Shown here: positions 44,801 to 56,766 of the stretch, one piece after another
Numbering within the stretch: position 1 is the stretch's first letter
How the letters are laid out: each line of letters opens with the position of its first letter
Assembly: GCA_027924585.1 (NCBI GenBank)
Contig: BSBM01000461.1
Coordinates: 6,900,001-6,964,000, forward strand
From: Larix kaempferi
Lineage: Eukaryota > Streptophyta > Pinopsida > Pinales > Pinaceae
DNA: 64,000 bases
Direction of reading: 5' to 3'
Notes under the pieces: model-generated
Seen by the model: the letters and a program-made list of their open reading frames with translations, nothing else
What the model was told of the DNA's origin: nothing
Databases searched by the model: none
Translations under genes and position numbers: made by a program

Positions 44801-45250
44801 GAAAGGTAATGTGTGCTAGCTTTCCTTCTAGCATAAGCACAAGGGAATTTCTAACAAAAACATTGCAGATTGAATGAAATCTAACACATGATAGCCTTCC
44901 TTCTGGCACAACTACATCACAAACCAATATGTTGCAACATGAAGGAAATATATTGTATGCCCATTATCCTTCCAGCACAAGAACATGAGAATTTCTAACA
45001 ACAACATTGCAGAGTAAATGAAATCTAATGCATGGTATCTTTCATTTTGGAAAAATCACATTTCCATCAAATACAGTGTACCATGACGAAAATATAATGC
45101 ATGTTATATTTCCTTCTAACATAAGAATAGGGGCATTTCTAACAACGAAATTGTACAGTGACTGAAAGCTAATGCCTTCCTTCTTTCTTGCTGGCACAAC
45201 CACATCATCATAAAATACATTGCACCACGGAGGAAAGATAATGCATTGTT
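41885..45250 (+). repeat. 75-bp hairpin satellite, about 45 copies
   Basis: Consensus order: GAAGGAAAGCTAGCACATGC, then TAGCTTTCCTTCTAGCACAA, then GCACAAGGGCATTTCTAACA, then ACAACATTGCACCAT (75 bp). Early copies are spaced exactly 75 bp (41922, 41997, 42072, 42147). From about 43.2 kb two unit types alternate, one with CAAGGGAATTTCTAACAAC and one shorter with CACATTTCCATCAAATACA, giving a dimer of about 145 bp. Every unit has a GGAAAGCTAG...CTAGCTTTCC inverted repeat. Minus-strand frames with 25-residue periodicity (VLEGKL, RFPSWCN) are by-products of the period being a multiple of three. Confidence 0.92.
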
Positions 45251-45254
45251 AATT

Positions 45255-45640
45255 AACTTGATTTTGTTTCACCTCTTCATGCCCCATTTACAAACATATA
45301 AATCATGTGCAATGAGTATATTTACATTTATAATACAATATAATATGGGTGATTGTATAAATCTAAAAATGTTCCATTACAACGACTCTTGAATGGGTTC
45401 TTGATTGTTGATTTCAATAAATTTATTTTTGTACTTTAATCGAAAAGTACATCTAATAGAAATTCTTTCCACTACATCACTCATATTTTAATTAGAAATC
45501 CCCCTATCATTAAGTACAAGTACCACTCTAGACGAACCTAGTGTTACTCTTCGTGCTAGTCCATCTAGCTTAAGAATTCTCTTGATAGAAATCAAGTAGT
45601 AACAATTCTGAATTATGTCATCACTCAATCATGGCCATAT
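45255..45640. other. No feature recognised
   Basis: AT-rich transition between two tandem arrays. Confidence 0.5.
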
Positions 45641-45645
45641 AATCA

Positions 45646-46150
45646 CCAACATGGGGATAATAATGAGGATACCAACACCGATGGTAAATTGACATATCAC
45701 ACATCTCCATACTCTTAAATTTGGCCATTCGTTCCAAGGTACTACAACAAGAGATAATAAAAGCGGTGTCTGTGCCATTGGTCGAGATGTACCATAGATG
45801 TTCATGAGTTTTAATATGGGTCATTCACACTAAGTTAGTAGTGCAAGAGAATATTAAATGGGTTCTTGTGTCAATGGTGTATCTACCGGACATGTTCTAA
45901 TATGGGCCATTCATGATAAGGTACTAATGCCAAGGATATTAGAAGGGTACTTTTGCCAATGGTCGAGAATCGAGATGTGTCGCACATGTTCACAGATCTT
46001 AATTCAGCTTGTTCGCACTAAGGTACTAACATGGGGAATAGTAAAATGGGTGTTCACGTCAATAGTTAAGATGGAGTGAATTAAGTTTACATTTATTTGA
46101 TCTAGGCCATTCACACTTAGGTAATAGCACAAGGGATAATAAAATCGGTG
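45646..46150 (+). repeat. Degenerate tandem repeat of about 96 bp, five to six copies
   Basis: AGGTACTAACACAAGGGATA followed by ATAAAATNGGTG, and later GGCCATTCACACTA, starts at 45738, 45834, 45920, 46022 and 46121, with a weaker copy near 45646. Spacing is 86-102 bp. Confidence 0.75.
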
Positions 46151-46154
46151 CCAA

Positions 46155-46995
46155 ATCAATTTGTAATATGAGAATGCTACATAAATGCTAGGATATGCAT
46201 CTTAAATTAAGATCTTTCACTCCCAAATATCACCATGAACCTTTCATTGTTGTCATTTTTATCAAGTTACCAACACAGTTCCCATTTAATGTGAACTCCC
46301 TCCAGATCACATTGACCAAAGAATATACATTACTCAATACCAGCCGACGTGAAAGATTCACAAAGTGTCTTCATTCATTCCATGTCCAAGTTCCTACTTC
46401 TTACCGAATAAGTCATAATAGTCTTACCTCTGTTGGTCATAATACGTATTGTAAATTGTTGGGCCTCCACGTTATCTCTTAAGGGCCTCCCCATTCCCTC
46501 GTCTTAATTCTAGAAACCATGGCTAGAAAATGGAAGGCTACTTCAGAAATCTCCCTATCCTTCTCCATTTCTTCCCTTTTAGAAACCAATGATGTCTCCT
46601 CTTCCTGGGTCCCTCCTTCATAAAAACATTAGTGAAGATAGCTACTCCTCAAACGATGAACTCTACTCCCAAGAATCTCATAGATGTTGCTTATGGAAAA
46701 AAACTTTATTCCCAATCCAGAGGAACCCCCTGGGTGTCTGGATTGGCCCAACACATTGTACACCTTCTTGTTCCTTGATTTTATGCAAATTTGCGCAAAT
46801 AATTATAAACTCACCACTTCTACTATCACAAATGAATATGACTAGACTGTCTTGTTTTATATCGACACCCTCCACATAAATCAAATGGTTGGCACCTTAT
46901 TGGGAACTCTAGTTCTGTCGCACGAGGCACAGACAAAAAAGTATAAGAAAATCAATTAGGAACAAAGGGTTAAATATATTGTATAGACTTAAATA
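46155..46995. other. No recognised gene
   Basis: Frames of 95-96 codons occur (46195-46482, 46589-46879 plus) without known motifs. Confidence 0.4.
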
Positions 46996-46999
46996 CAAT

Positions 47000-49900
47000 T
47001 AGGGTAAAGAAGTGGTTCTCTCCACTCCATGGAAATTAAACGAGTTCACAAGAAGGGCCCAAGAACATTTTTCCATTATCACTCTTTTAATCCTAGCCAT
47101 AGAATAAAATGAATACAATGAAGAGGGGATGGTGGCCATCGTTGATGCCTATAATTGATGAGATACCCCTGACTTTAGATATGAAGAATCCCTTACGACC
47201 ATAGAAATATATCATATAGAAGAAGAAGTATTAGAACAACCTTCTATTGAAGAAGAGGCTAGAGAGCATCAACCAATTGTGGAACAAGTGAACATCGAAT
47301 AAAAACAACTAGAACAAGAAGAAGGTTTGATTGAAGAATATCCTCAAGAATATCAAGGAAGGACTCTTTATCCTAAGTAATAAAATGTTAATCAAACTGA
47401 AACAACTAGTTTTGGTCAGGATCTTGTTACCATTCTTGGTAATTTAAGGGAAACCAAAAAATGAGAATCCAATGATCAACCCCTATAATATGAACCTGCA
47501 AGTAAAATGGTCAAGCTAGGATCTCCGAATCTGGATCCAGTAGAGCATATTGTACAGTAAATATTATAGGTGTTTATGGGCATCGAACAAGAAACTGATC
47601 AATCCAAGGAAACCCCACAAACATCAGGTGTTATTCCCCACACTCCACTTGCTATGCCTACTTTTGAATTCCCTAACATGTTGTCTACTATAGCATATAA
47701 AGGTACCTCCAACATACATATCACCAGGGGAAATTTTAAGGATCCATAATGTTCTTAAAGTGTTAAAACTTTGGAAAATCTTACTAGTTATCCAACCATA
47801 AAATGTTGGGCGATATTTAAAAAAAAACAAATTTCTAAGGTTTTATATAGTTTTTGGACAATTTTGGATATTTTTAGAGTAAAAAGTTTTAATCCTATGG
47901 AATTTGGGTGAATCATATTGAAAAAAATGGAAAGTGATGAATATTTATTGGAAGAAAACCTCGAAAATTAGCCCATGGGCTAAATTTTTCCCCTAAAATT
48001 TTCCCATCATATCACCAGTTCTTCACATGAGCCATGGAAAAAAGCGCCATGGTAAAAACCATAAACCATTGAGCCTAAGTAACCCACTTGAAATTGTAAA
48101 AGAAGAGCAAAGAAGGAGGGAAGAGGGAGAAAATCAAGGTCAAAGTACTTAAAATATGGAATCACAAGCATGAGCTAGGTTAATACACAGATGTGACCTT
48201 GCCACTAAGCATTTTTTTATTACCACATTGGAACCCCTATCACATAAATCCTATAAAGGGATTCAACCCTGAGTTTGGAGAACACTCCAAGTCACGTTGA
48301 ATACTTCTGATGTCTCCCTTGAAGACATCATATACATGGTGCAAGGGTCAAATAACATTGTATATAGAAAATATCTCCAAGCATCATCATCTAGTGAATA
48401 TTACAATAAGAAGATTGCATCCATCACTATAAAAAATTATCTCCTAAGTGGCAAGTTAAAATCTCTTGAAAATAAAAAGGATAAACTCCAAAGTACAATA
48501 ATGATAATAGGAAAAGGAAAGCAAGGATCCTCGAAGTCCATTACATTGATAAAAGAAAAGGATGACAAGATGAGATCCCTAAAAATCTTAATGATGGCTT
48601 AAGCTCTCCTTGTTACCCAACAGATGGTAGATGACCATCAAAATATAACAGAATAAATGAACTTTTCAAGAAAGGAGAATGCTTCCTTGTTTACACATAA
48701 TGGTATGATTGAATAAAGAATCAAGGAATTAGAAGCAGACAAGGAGTCCATCATATACTTTAACTTCCATTTGGAGGAATCCAACTGTAATGTCCCTCAA
48801 AATACACCCTAATTTTTTTTTTCTTAAGGGTCTTCATAATGACATAAATCAATCACTTGAAGTGATGACCCTATTTCGACAGGGTCTACTTTTATCATGC
48901 ATAGATTTATGGGCTTGGATTGATTAGCTTTTCTAACACCTAGGTTGTCTTTCTATTCAACAATCTATATAAACCTTATATAGTGAGACTATCTATTTAT
49001 ATTTCTTTATAAACCACAGATATATAAAACTTGTATACATGTTCAGGACCATATATTTAACTCAATTATGACTTAGAATCTCCCATTCAAATTCTCCCTA
49101 TCCAACCAACATATTACACTCATATATACTTTATTTTGAACAATAATGATTACTTCTAATCATCAATATATAAAACTCTTATATATTTTTAAAACACGAT
49201 ATCTTTCTTCCTTGATAAAATACATAATACATAAAGAAAATCTAACCTTTCCTAAAACATCTTCATAATGCATCTTTAATCAAAGATATGAATACCCTAT
49301 AATGGTAATATATATCCATATATATATAACCATTTTTCTTTACCCTATCCATAATTACAACAAGAAGAAAAATACTAAAACAATATTATCACTATTCTTC
49401 TTTGTAAAGATTTAAACAACAAAATATTTATCTCAACCACATCTTTATTAATGTAGACCACATCATATTTCTTAATTGCATGTACCCACACCTTGGTAGG
49501 AATCCACTAGGGAGTAATGTTATTACTCCATAATCTTTCTCTAATCAATATTCTTCATTTTCCCATGAATTATTCACTTCCGAAAAATCCCCCTTTTATG
49601 AACACCTTAGTGCTTTCTTTATAGCCAATGCTATTTTTCTTGTTTGAACTTAACTTATTATCTTGATTTAATCTTAAACTTACTTTAGTTAATCTTTGAC
49701 TAATTAGTTAACTTATCTTTAACTCAGCTAACTTTAACTTAGTTAGCTTTATTTAACCTTAGTTAACTTTAGCTAATTAAATTTAAGATAAATAACTTAT
49801 CTTATTCTCTTAACTTTATATTAATCTAACTTTAAGTAATTTACTTAAAATAATTATCTTATTTGAACATAACTAAATATCTGAACTTATCTTTAACTTC

Positions 49901-51350
49901 CAACGCATATAGTTAACCAAATATTAATAGCTTAGAGTTAATCCATGCATACCTATGCATTAGTTACTAGTTATCCATGCATACCCATGCATTCACTGCT
50001 AGTTGATCTTTCCTACTTTTGTAGATAAGCTTTTACAGGTTTTTAATACTTCAAAGCATTTTCTTTTAATCAAAGACAATCAGTCCTCCTTTAATCTTAG
50101 TTTAATAAATCATTTTATCTCTATTCTTAATGTATAATTAGGCAAATATCAATCATTTTCCACTTAGGAACTTTAAGAAAATCCTCTCTTGAGGCCAGCC
50201 TATCAATTCCATTTAGGTTAACTCCTTACTTTTACTCAATGACACTCAATAACAGTTAGACTCATGCTAATAGTTAGGTCATAGGAACTTGCTACTGCCT
50301 GGCAGTGACTAGTAGATTCATCGTCATCCTTACCTAGGATTAATTATTAACACACTTATAAACTTAAGTGTTTCCTCAGTGAACATCACATTTCACTTTA
50401 AGTGTTTATGGTACTAGTATGACCCCTTTCATCAAAACTTATGGCTACCAAGTCATTCACCCTCCCCCCTAATGGATTCCATGTCCCTTTCGTTTTGTTG
50501 CGTCAAGTCTTTCAGTCGTCTAAGTCTACAAATTCACTTTACACTTAGGAAAACATAATCATACTCACAAAGTTTAACCTGTGGAACTCTTGCCATGAGC
50601 TCCTTTACATTGTTGGGTACACAATTGTACTTTCTGTTATAGAAACACTAAGGGAGAAAGAGGGATATTACACCAACACTAAAATCATCTCTTTGAAACA
50701 TCAATTTATAGAAGCAAAAATGGAACCGAGCCTTGCTTCCTTAAGCAGTTAGCAAGTCACCTCTCCAAAATCCATATCAATATTAAAATAGAGAATTGAA
50801 CAACTTAACATGTACTTGATATAATGGAGGACCAAGGCCACAAATAATGCCATGAAGGTAGAGACAACATAAGATTTAGCTTAATAAAAGAAATAAACAT
50901 TAAAGAAGCAGGAAGAGAAGTTGAGTGCAATAGAAAAGAAAGTGCGTGAGCGCAAGAAATATATTGTTGCACTCAAAGAGGAGATAAACACATAGAAATG
51001 TAGACATTAAGAATCATTAGCTGAGGCGAGATTGGTCATAACTATAATTAATATCAAATGATCGGTATGGAATGAAGTGGCAAATAACTTTCATTCCTTG
51101 AGAAATCACCTTCAAAGCCTCAGTGACAAAGGAGGGTAGGGAATCCATTTCTTAACTGAACAACAACCATGGGTCATTCACCCAATCAAGTCGAAACTAA
51201 GCATGAATTTGTGGTAAACTAGATGATGGCATTCCAATCTAAAGGGATGTTAGAGAAACAACAAGAAGCTACCTAACAATATGTTGATATTGTACCTCAT
51301 GACCTCTTAGATGATGGAAAAGAAACTTGTTGCGATGTCCTTGTCTTTTG
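47000..51350 (+). pseudogene. Decayed coiled-coil/acidic ORF split by a solo LTR
   Basis: Plus-strand fragments are rich in Glu, Lys and Gln: EEVLEQPSIEEEAREHQPIV near 47220-47280; GVIPHTPLAMPTFEFPNMLS near 47625; VSLEDIIYMVQGSNNIVYRK and a Lys-rich helix to 48602; then RIKELEADKESIIYF and HLEESN up to 48785. After the LTR the same frame continues with TKIISLKHQFIEAKMEPSLA (50678 onwards). Heptad-like composition suggests a long coiled coil, perhaps a gag-like or structural protein of a retroelement. Many stops. Family not recognised. Confidence 0.5.
48786..50672 (-). mobile_element. Solo LTR (1,887 bp), TSD CCAAC
   Basis: Ends TGTAATGTCCCTC...GAGGGATATTACA, a 13-bp imperfect inverted terminus. 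CCAAC lies at 48781-48785 and 50673-50677. Deleting the LTR and one TSD rejoins an open reading frame (ESN then TKI). On the minus strand a TATATAAGG box lies near 48975, about 190 bp from the end, so transcription probably ran on minus. No PBS, PPT or coding region is inside. The interior has TTAGTTAACTTTAGCTAA-like low-complexity runs and a repeated ATCCATGCATACC phrase near 49943 and 49975. Confidence 0.88.
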
Positions 51351-51354
51351 ATGA

Positions 51355-53960
51355 ACTTTCACAAAATCACGGGGGGTTCACTCAGTGAACTTGTTACATA
51401 GCACCATCGTTCGCAGGATATTAAAGAATATCCCTAATTTCACTAAATATTGGAAAATCCCTCCTAAAATTGTATTGTTGAACCCCCCTCCCAATATACC
51501 TTTCCAATTAAGAAAACCCCTATTTTCACCAGATATTGTAGGTATCCATTTTTAATACCCCCTTTATATCATATTATCAAGGTGTAACAAACAGGATCCT
51601 AATGCATCTTAGTATAACCAAACAAGATGCTAAAGAAAGTAGTAGTATAATGCTAACAATGATCCCACTAAGATTGTAGGGGCAACTGATCAATTTGTAG
51701 CATTGGATAGTGGAAGACCCAATGAAATAGTAATGGGGAAGGTAAAATGAGTAAAAGGAAACCCGTTAAGAGATCAATGTAACAAATAAAGTAAAAGATA
51801 GATAGTCCAATAGTCAGTGCAATGCTTATAAAAGATGAGAATTACAGATGTTTCAAACCACAACCTACCAATCTACCAATTTTATATCATGTAAATACAA
51901 ATATAGCCTTAGAGAGCTCATGTTTTTTATAAGCTTAATAAAATAAACTCCATAAAAATACAAAATTGAAACCCTTTCGTGGATAGACTTCCCTACCTTC
52001 CTATCAAAACAATCATCATTGATGTTTGAACCCAAATGAACATAGAAAAATTCCTCTTACTTTCCAATAACACCATATGATCATGTGCATATCTTGGATT
52101 TGGGTCATTCACAAGATTCAATGAATTACCTCTACTTCCTCTACATTTATTCTTGCAATCAAGGGAATTAGAAACATTTAGTTACCTTTTCGTGGGTTAA
52201 TATATCTAATTCTTTTTATCTTTAAGGGAGAGGAAAAAATATCCATTGTTAAGTTTCAATCATGCAATAGATATAAAGATACACAGATGGTGAAACTTAT
52301 ATGATACCATTTCATGGTAATAATAACATATAATGTATGTAAACAAGGATTTAGATTTTCACCTATGTTCATGTCAGTTCCAATACAATATTAAGAAGGA
52401 TGCCTTGCATATAAGAATTGAAATTTCAATTATGAATGTGCCAAATATAACTCAATCTAATAACTATTCTTAACTGGAAATGTGAAAATGTTAAAGAAGA
52501 ATGCAAAAAGTTGGAAAGAAATTATTAGTCAAGAAAGATTGATCTAACTTTTCTTGGTTCCAGTGATCCAAGAACGATTGATCTCACTTTTCTTTCTTGT
52601 CATGGAACAAGGTCTGATTGAATCTCAATACCCACCTAAACCCCAACCTAAAAAATGAAGAGTTAGATCTTTTACTAGAATGCCTACAAAAATTACAATA
52701 TAATTGTTCAACTCCAGAATTCTCGATTAGCTACATCTCTTAACCTTGGAGTTGACAAGGAACCAAAAGCACACTCAAACATACTGAACAGTTTCATAGG
52801 CTACAATGTGACTTATAGCTAGAAAAGAAACACACTTTGGAAATTGGCCTCATATAGAACAACAAAAGGTATAATGTTACAAGCTTTACTCACTTTTAAC
52901 ACTAGAAAACTCAACCTCAATTACAAAGAAAGCGTAAAATATTGCATACATATTCATAAGTGGTAACATTGACCTTTTGGACATCACATCAATAACATTC
53001 TACATAAAACAAAACAAAATACTACCACCATGGTTATCTCAGTGCCACAAAATTCTAATATTGTAATGCATGCTATTCCAAGAATCATACCTCATATCTA
53101 AATAACTTCGCCAAGCAACAAAAAGAGTAACCCGACAAAAATAAAACATAGAGCAGAGTTAATAGTAATAGTTGCAATATTATCGAAATTTTAAAAATCC
53201 AAATACATTGCAGAATTTGCTCCGAGATATTTACAAAGACATTCAAGTATTTGCCGGAAGAAGAAAGGATGAAAAAAATTAACTAACACATAAATCCATA
53301 AAGTTTAAATTAATTATAAACATTCACATATATTTTTATTAATCAAAACGGAAGATATGATAAGTCAAAATCATTGTTAAATCAAAGGTATTAGTTTATC
53401 TTTTAGATATGATGCTATGTATGATATAAATTGTACTCAAAAGAGTCACCTTCTCCATTTCTAGTACTAAAAAACTACTAAAAGTTTAAAGAGGGCATTG
53501 CCCTGAATTTTGAAAACATGTAAATATAAAGTATTTGATCAAATGATCTTGACGTCAGCTCTAACTGACCACTAGTATAGAGGAAAGCAAGTTATCCAAC
53601 TTCCAAAATGTCAATTTGCTTGATTGAAAACCTTCCAACACCTTTAGCCTTGATTTTTAAATCTCGTTGACATGAGGTTGACATCATGAATGACACATGA
53701 ATTTGCATCAACCCGAGTACCTGTAACAATCAAATCATCATGTGAAATCCAAATCTGTATTGAAATCCGATTTAAAATCATAAGATGGATGGTTACACTA
53801 GCACAATATCTATCTTGAAAGCTGAAATACAACTACAAAAGATGAATGGTCAAAGAAACTTACACAAAAAAGTAGGTGGAAAAAATTAGGTTGGTTTATC
53901 CCAAAATTCACCATTCGAAGGGTTCACTGCACCTGAGGCCAAAAAATATAAAATCAAGAT
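51355..53960. other. No gene recognised; possible last exon of the minus-strand transposase-like locus
   Basis: AT-rich. On the minus strand GGCCTCAG/GTGCAGTGAA near 53925-53940 looks like a splice acceptor downstream of the transposase-like exon, and a 62-codon frame (53832-53644) follows. No domain supports either. Confidence 0.35.
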
Positions 53961-53968
53961 GGCATTAC

Positions 53969-56712
53969 TGTAGTGCTCTGGTTTTACAGCAGAGCACTAT
54001 GTAAAATTTCAGGGTTAATTTTCTACGTTTTAAACTTTATCAGTTTATGGAAGTAAATTTCTAAGAATTACTATGTGCCTAAATAATTTTTAGCGTACTG
54101 TCGTGTTTTCACTAACCTTACATTCGTAATTTAAAATAGACAAACATATCAATATTTCCTTTTCAACAATCATGTTCTAGCATAAGAATATGTTTCACAA
54201 CTCAGTAAACCAGTAAATAGCAGTAAATCAGTAACTAGCAAGTTATGCATGTTTACAGTAAGTTTTAGCATAATAGTAAATAACGGAAATTACCTGATGC
54301 TGATGCTAACCGTAAGTTGTAGCAGGTTGTATAACCCCTTAGACAGCCAAACTGAAGTGTCCACCCTTCCGACCAGCTATAATCTTGCTGGCCATTGGAA
54401 ATCAAAGGATTTCCAAGCCCCCGAGCCCACAATCTGATAATCCCGAGAGCAGTGTTTCCTTCCGTTCTCAAAATTTTTCTGTTCTCCAATCAAACTTTCT
54501 GTTCTCCCAATCTTCTGTTCTCAAAACTTCTTTTCTTCCCCCAATCCAAAAAGAAAACCTCCCCTTTCTCCAAGCTCTCCCCCTCTATATAATTTCCCTT
54601 CCTCGAGAATATCTTGGGCTTACTCCACCGCCCCAAAATCCCCCTCTTGAGCCCCTCAACATTTACCCCTATCACTAGTTCATTCATACACGGTTCTTTA
54701 TAAAAATGTATAATTAATTACTCTCATGGAAAAATTAGTTGGTTTTGGATTGACGGTCGTAAATATTTATTACGGTGGGGATTATCACCCCAAGGTTATC
54801 CATTCGGGACAAGTTTCATTAAATACAAGTCTATCCGCCATCCTTGATATTTTAATGTTATTAATGTAATTAATAAAATATTATATAATTAGTTGCCCCT
54901 TGTCAACTTGGACATGATGTGTCTTAATGATCCACCTTATCCGTCGAGACTACTTAGCTTGAGGTTTAAATTCCAAGATTAACATTGAATAATTAAATAT
55001 CCATTTTCCATCACATCACGTTTATTCCAAAAATGATTATCTTATTATGGCTAACTTTTGAAATGGAATTAATCACACAATATTAATTTATAAATCAATA
55101 TTTTAAATCTTACTTATATTGCATTTGTTACGATAGGGATATAAATGTTGTTGGAATATCATTTATTAATTAATAATAATAATTAAATCACCCTTTGACA
55201 ATAATAAAAGGTGAACCAATCATAGTATTCTTAATTATTTGTTTATCACATGAGTACCCTATCATCAACATAGCATCCTTGTTCTTATAAACAAAGCACT
55301 TGTGAGGGCTTAAACAATTTTACTAATTCATTAGACACTATCATTACCCTATTCACAACAGTTCTTCTATGACAATGTTAACTGACGACACTTGTCTTAG
55401 TTTATTATTACAATGTTTTCATATAATTACTAATTCACTTATTTACACATTGACAACCTAACCATTCATTACCTAAGTTGATTGATGTATCCTTAACTGA
55501 GTTATCTATGACATTTATACTACTATTCAAGCATGACAAGTATGTTATACACCAGTAATATTGTACACGTACAAGGTGTGCATGCATGGCCAGTGTATGC
55601 ACATGTCGGACATGTACTATAAACAAACCCCATTCCGCCTATGCATACTTGCTAACTAACAATAGTATCTACCCCCATGCAGAAGAGCAAGCATAATCTA
55701 TAGTATAATTACTTTAACATCCTCGGTTATTTAACAGTTAACCCTTTACGATTTAACATCATTGTCTTTATGTTTACATTAGTTTAATCAATCAAGTACA
55801 GGAAGGGTGCCTACTTCCACTAACTCGGAATCAAGGAATACTAAAACCCCCAACAGTGCTAACTAACACATCCTCCCATCATAACCTACGTCCAGCATCC
55901 TCCCTATCCTTCCTCTGCTAGTACAACAGTGGATGTCGGACTCACCGATCTGACCACATAGAACTTGAGAGCGATAGCGTCGGCTGAACAGCGGACCTAT
56001 CCTCCCCTAGCAGGCATCCGACAATCGTCATCACAACAACATGGGGAGCGTGTCTCAGCACGGCCCTCCCACGACCTCGGGTCTCATGGAAACATAGGGT
56101 GGGAAACACATCCATCCCTCTCAACATACTGGGCCTACGCCCTTATCAACTCATACTTGCTGCTATCGGGATTATCAGTTTGTGTTATCGTATCCTCATT
56201 TTGGCTGCTAAGGTTTGCTGTATGAACATGTTTTTCCTTTCCAATGTATATCAGATCAAGTAACTGGCTATCCCATAGCCCTTGTGTCCTGTAGGTTAGT
56301 GTTTTGCAAAATACAATTTATAGAAAGCATTTTCCATTGATCGCCAATTGATCCATGTTATCATTTCATTTCATGTAACCTTTTAGCTCATCATAGATAC
56401 ATATAACATTTCAATAATTCACATAAGAAGATGGTATCCACGTACCGAATCATATATTTCACATTTCATTAATGAAAACATATAAACATATACTGCAATC
56501 GTAAAATAAGGAAATCATATGATAATCATGACATCATAATCACATAACATAGTAACATCATAATCATGGTGAAATCATAAAACAGAGTAACATCATATAA
56601 CGAGGTCCAATATAGTTTACTCAGTCGAGCTGAGTTCAACAGAATATATAAGAAAATAAAGTATGGTGTATCTAACTAATAAATATGCCGAATAAAAAAT
56701 ATGGGCGTTACA
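53969..56712 (-). mobile_element. Solo LTR (2,744 bp), TSD ATTAC
   Basis: ATTAC flanks both ends (53964-53968 and 56713-56717). Read on minus, it starts TGTAACGCCCATATTTT, a common plant gypsy LTR start, and ends GAGCACTACA. The last 35 bp form a strong hairpin (AGTGCTCTG...CAGAGCACT at 53972-53997). A minus-strand TATA-like ATTATATAGAGGGGG lies near 54585-54595, about 620 bp before the end, followed by an A/G-rich leader with repeated GAGAACAGAA. A CATCAG/GTAATT donor lies near 54293. No internal domain or second LTR was found. Confidence 0.88.
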
Positions 56713-56766
56713 ATTACTACATGAAATCAAAAAAAATTCAACCAATAATTATTTATAAATTATCTA

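Noticed and set aside
44286-44927. 213-codon minus-strand ORF
   Set aside because: It lies inside the 75-bp satellite. Its 25-residue periodicity follows from the repeat length, not from a gene.
41885-45250. Possible CRISPR-like array (regular repeats)
   Set aside because: Repeats are contiguous with no unique spacers, the genome is eukaryotic, and units diverge along the array. It is a satellite.
48786-50672. DNA transposon with 13-bp TIRs
   Set aside because: TG...CA ends, a 5-bp TSD, a TATA box and the absence of any transposase fit a solo LTR better.
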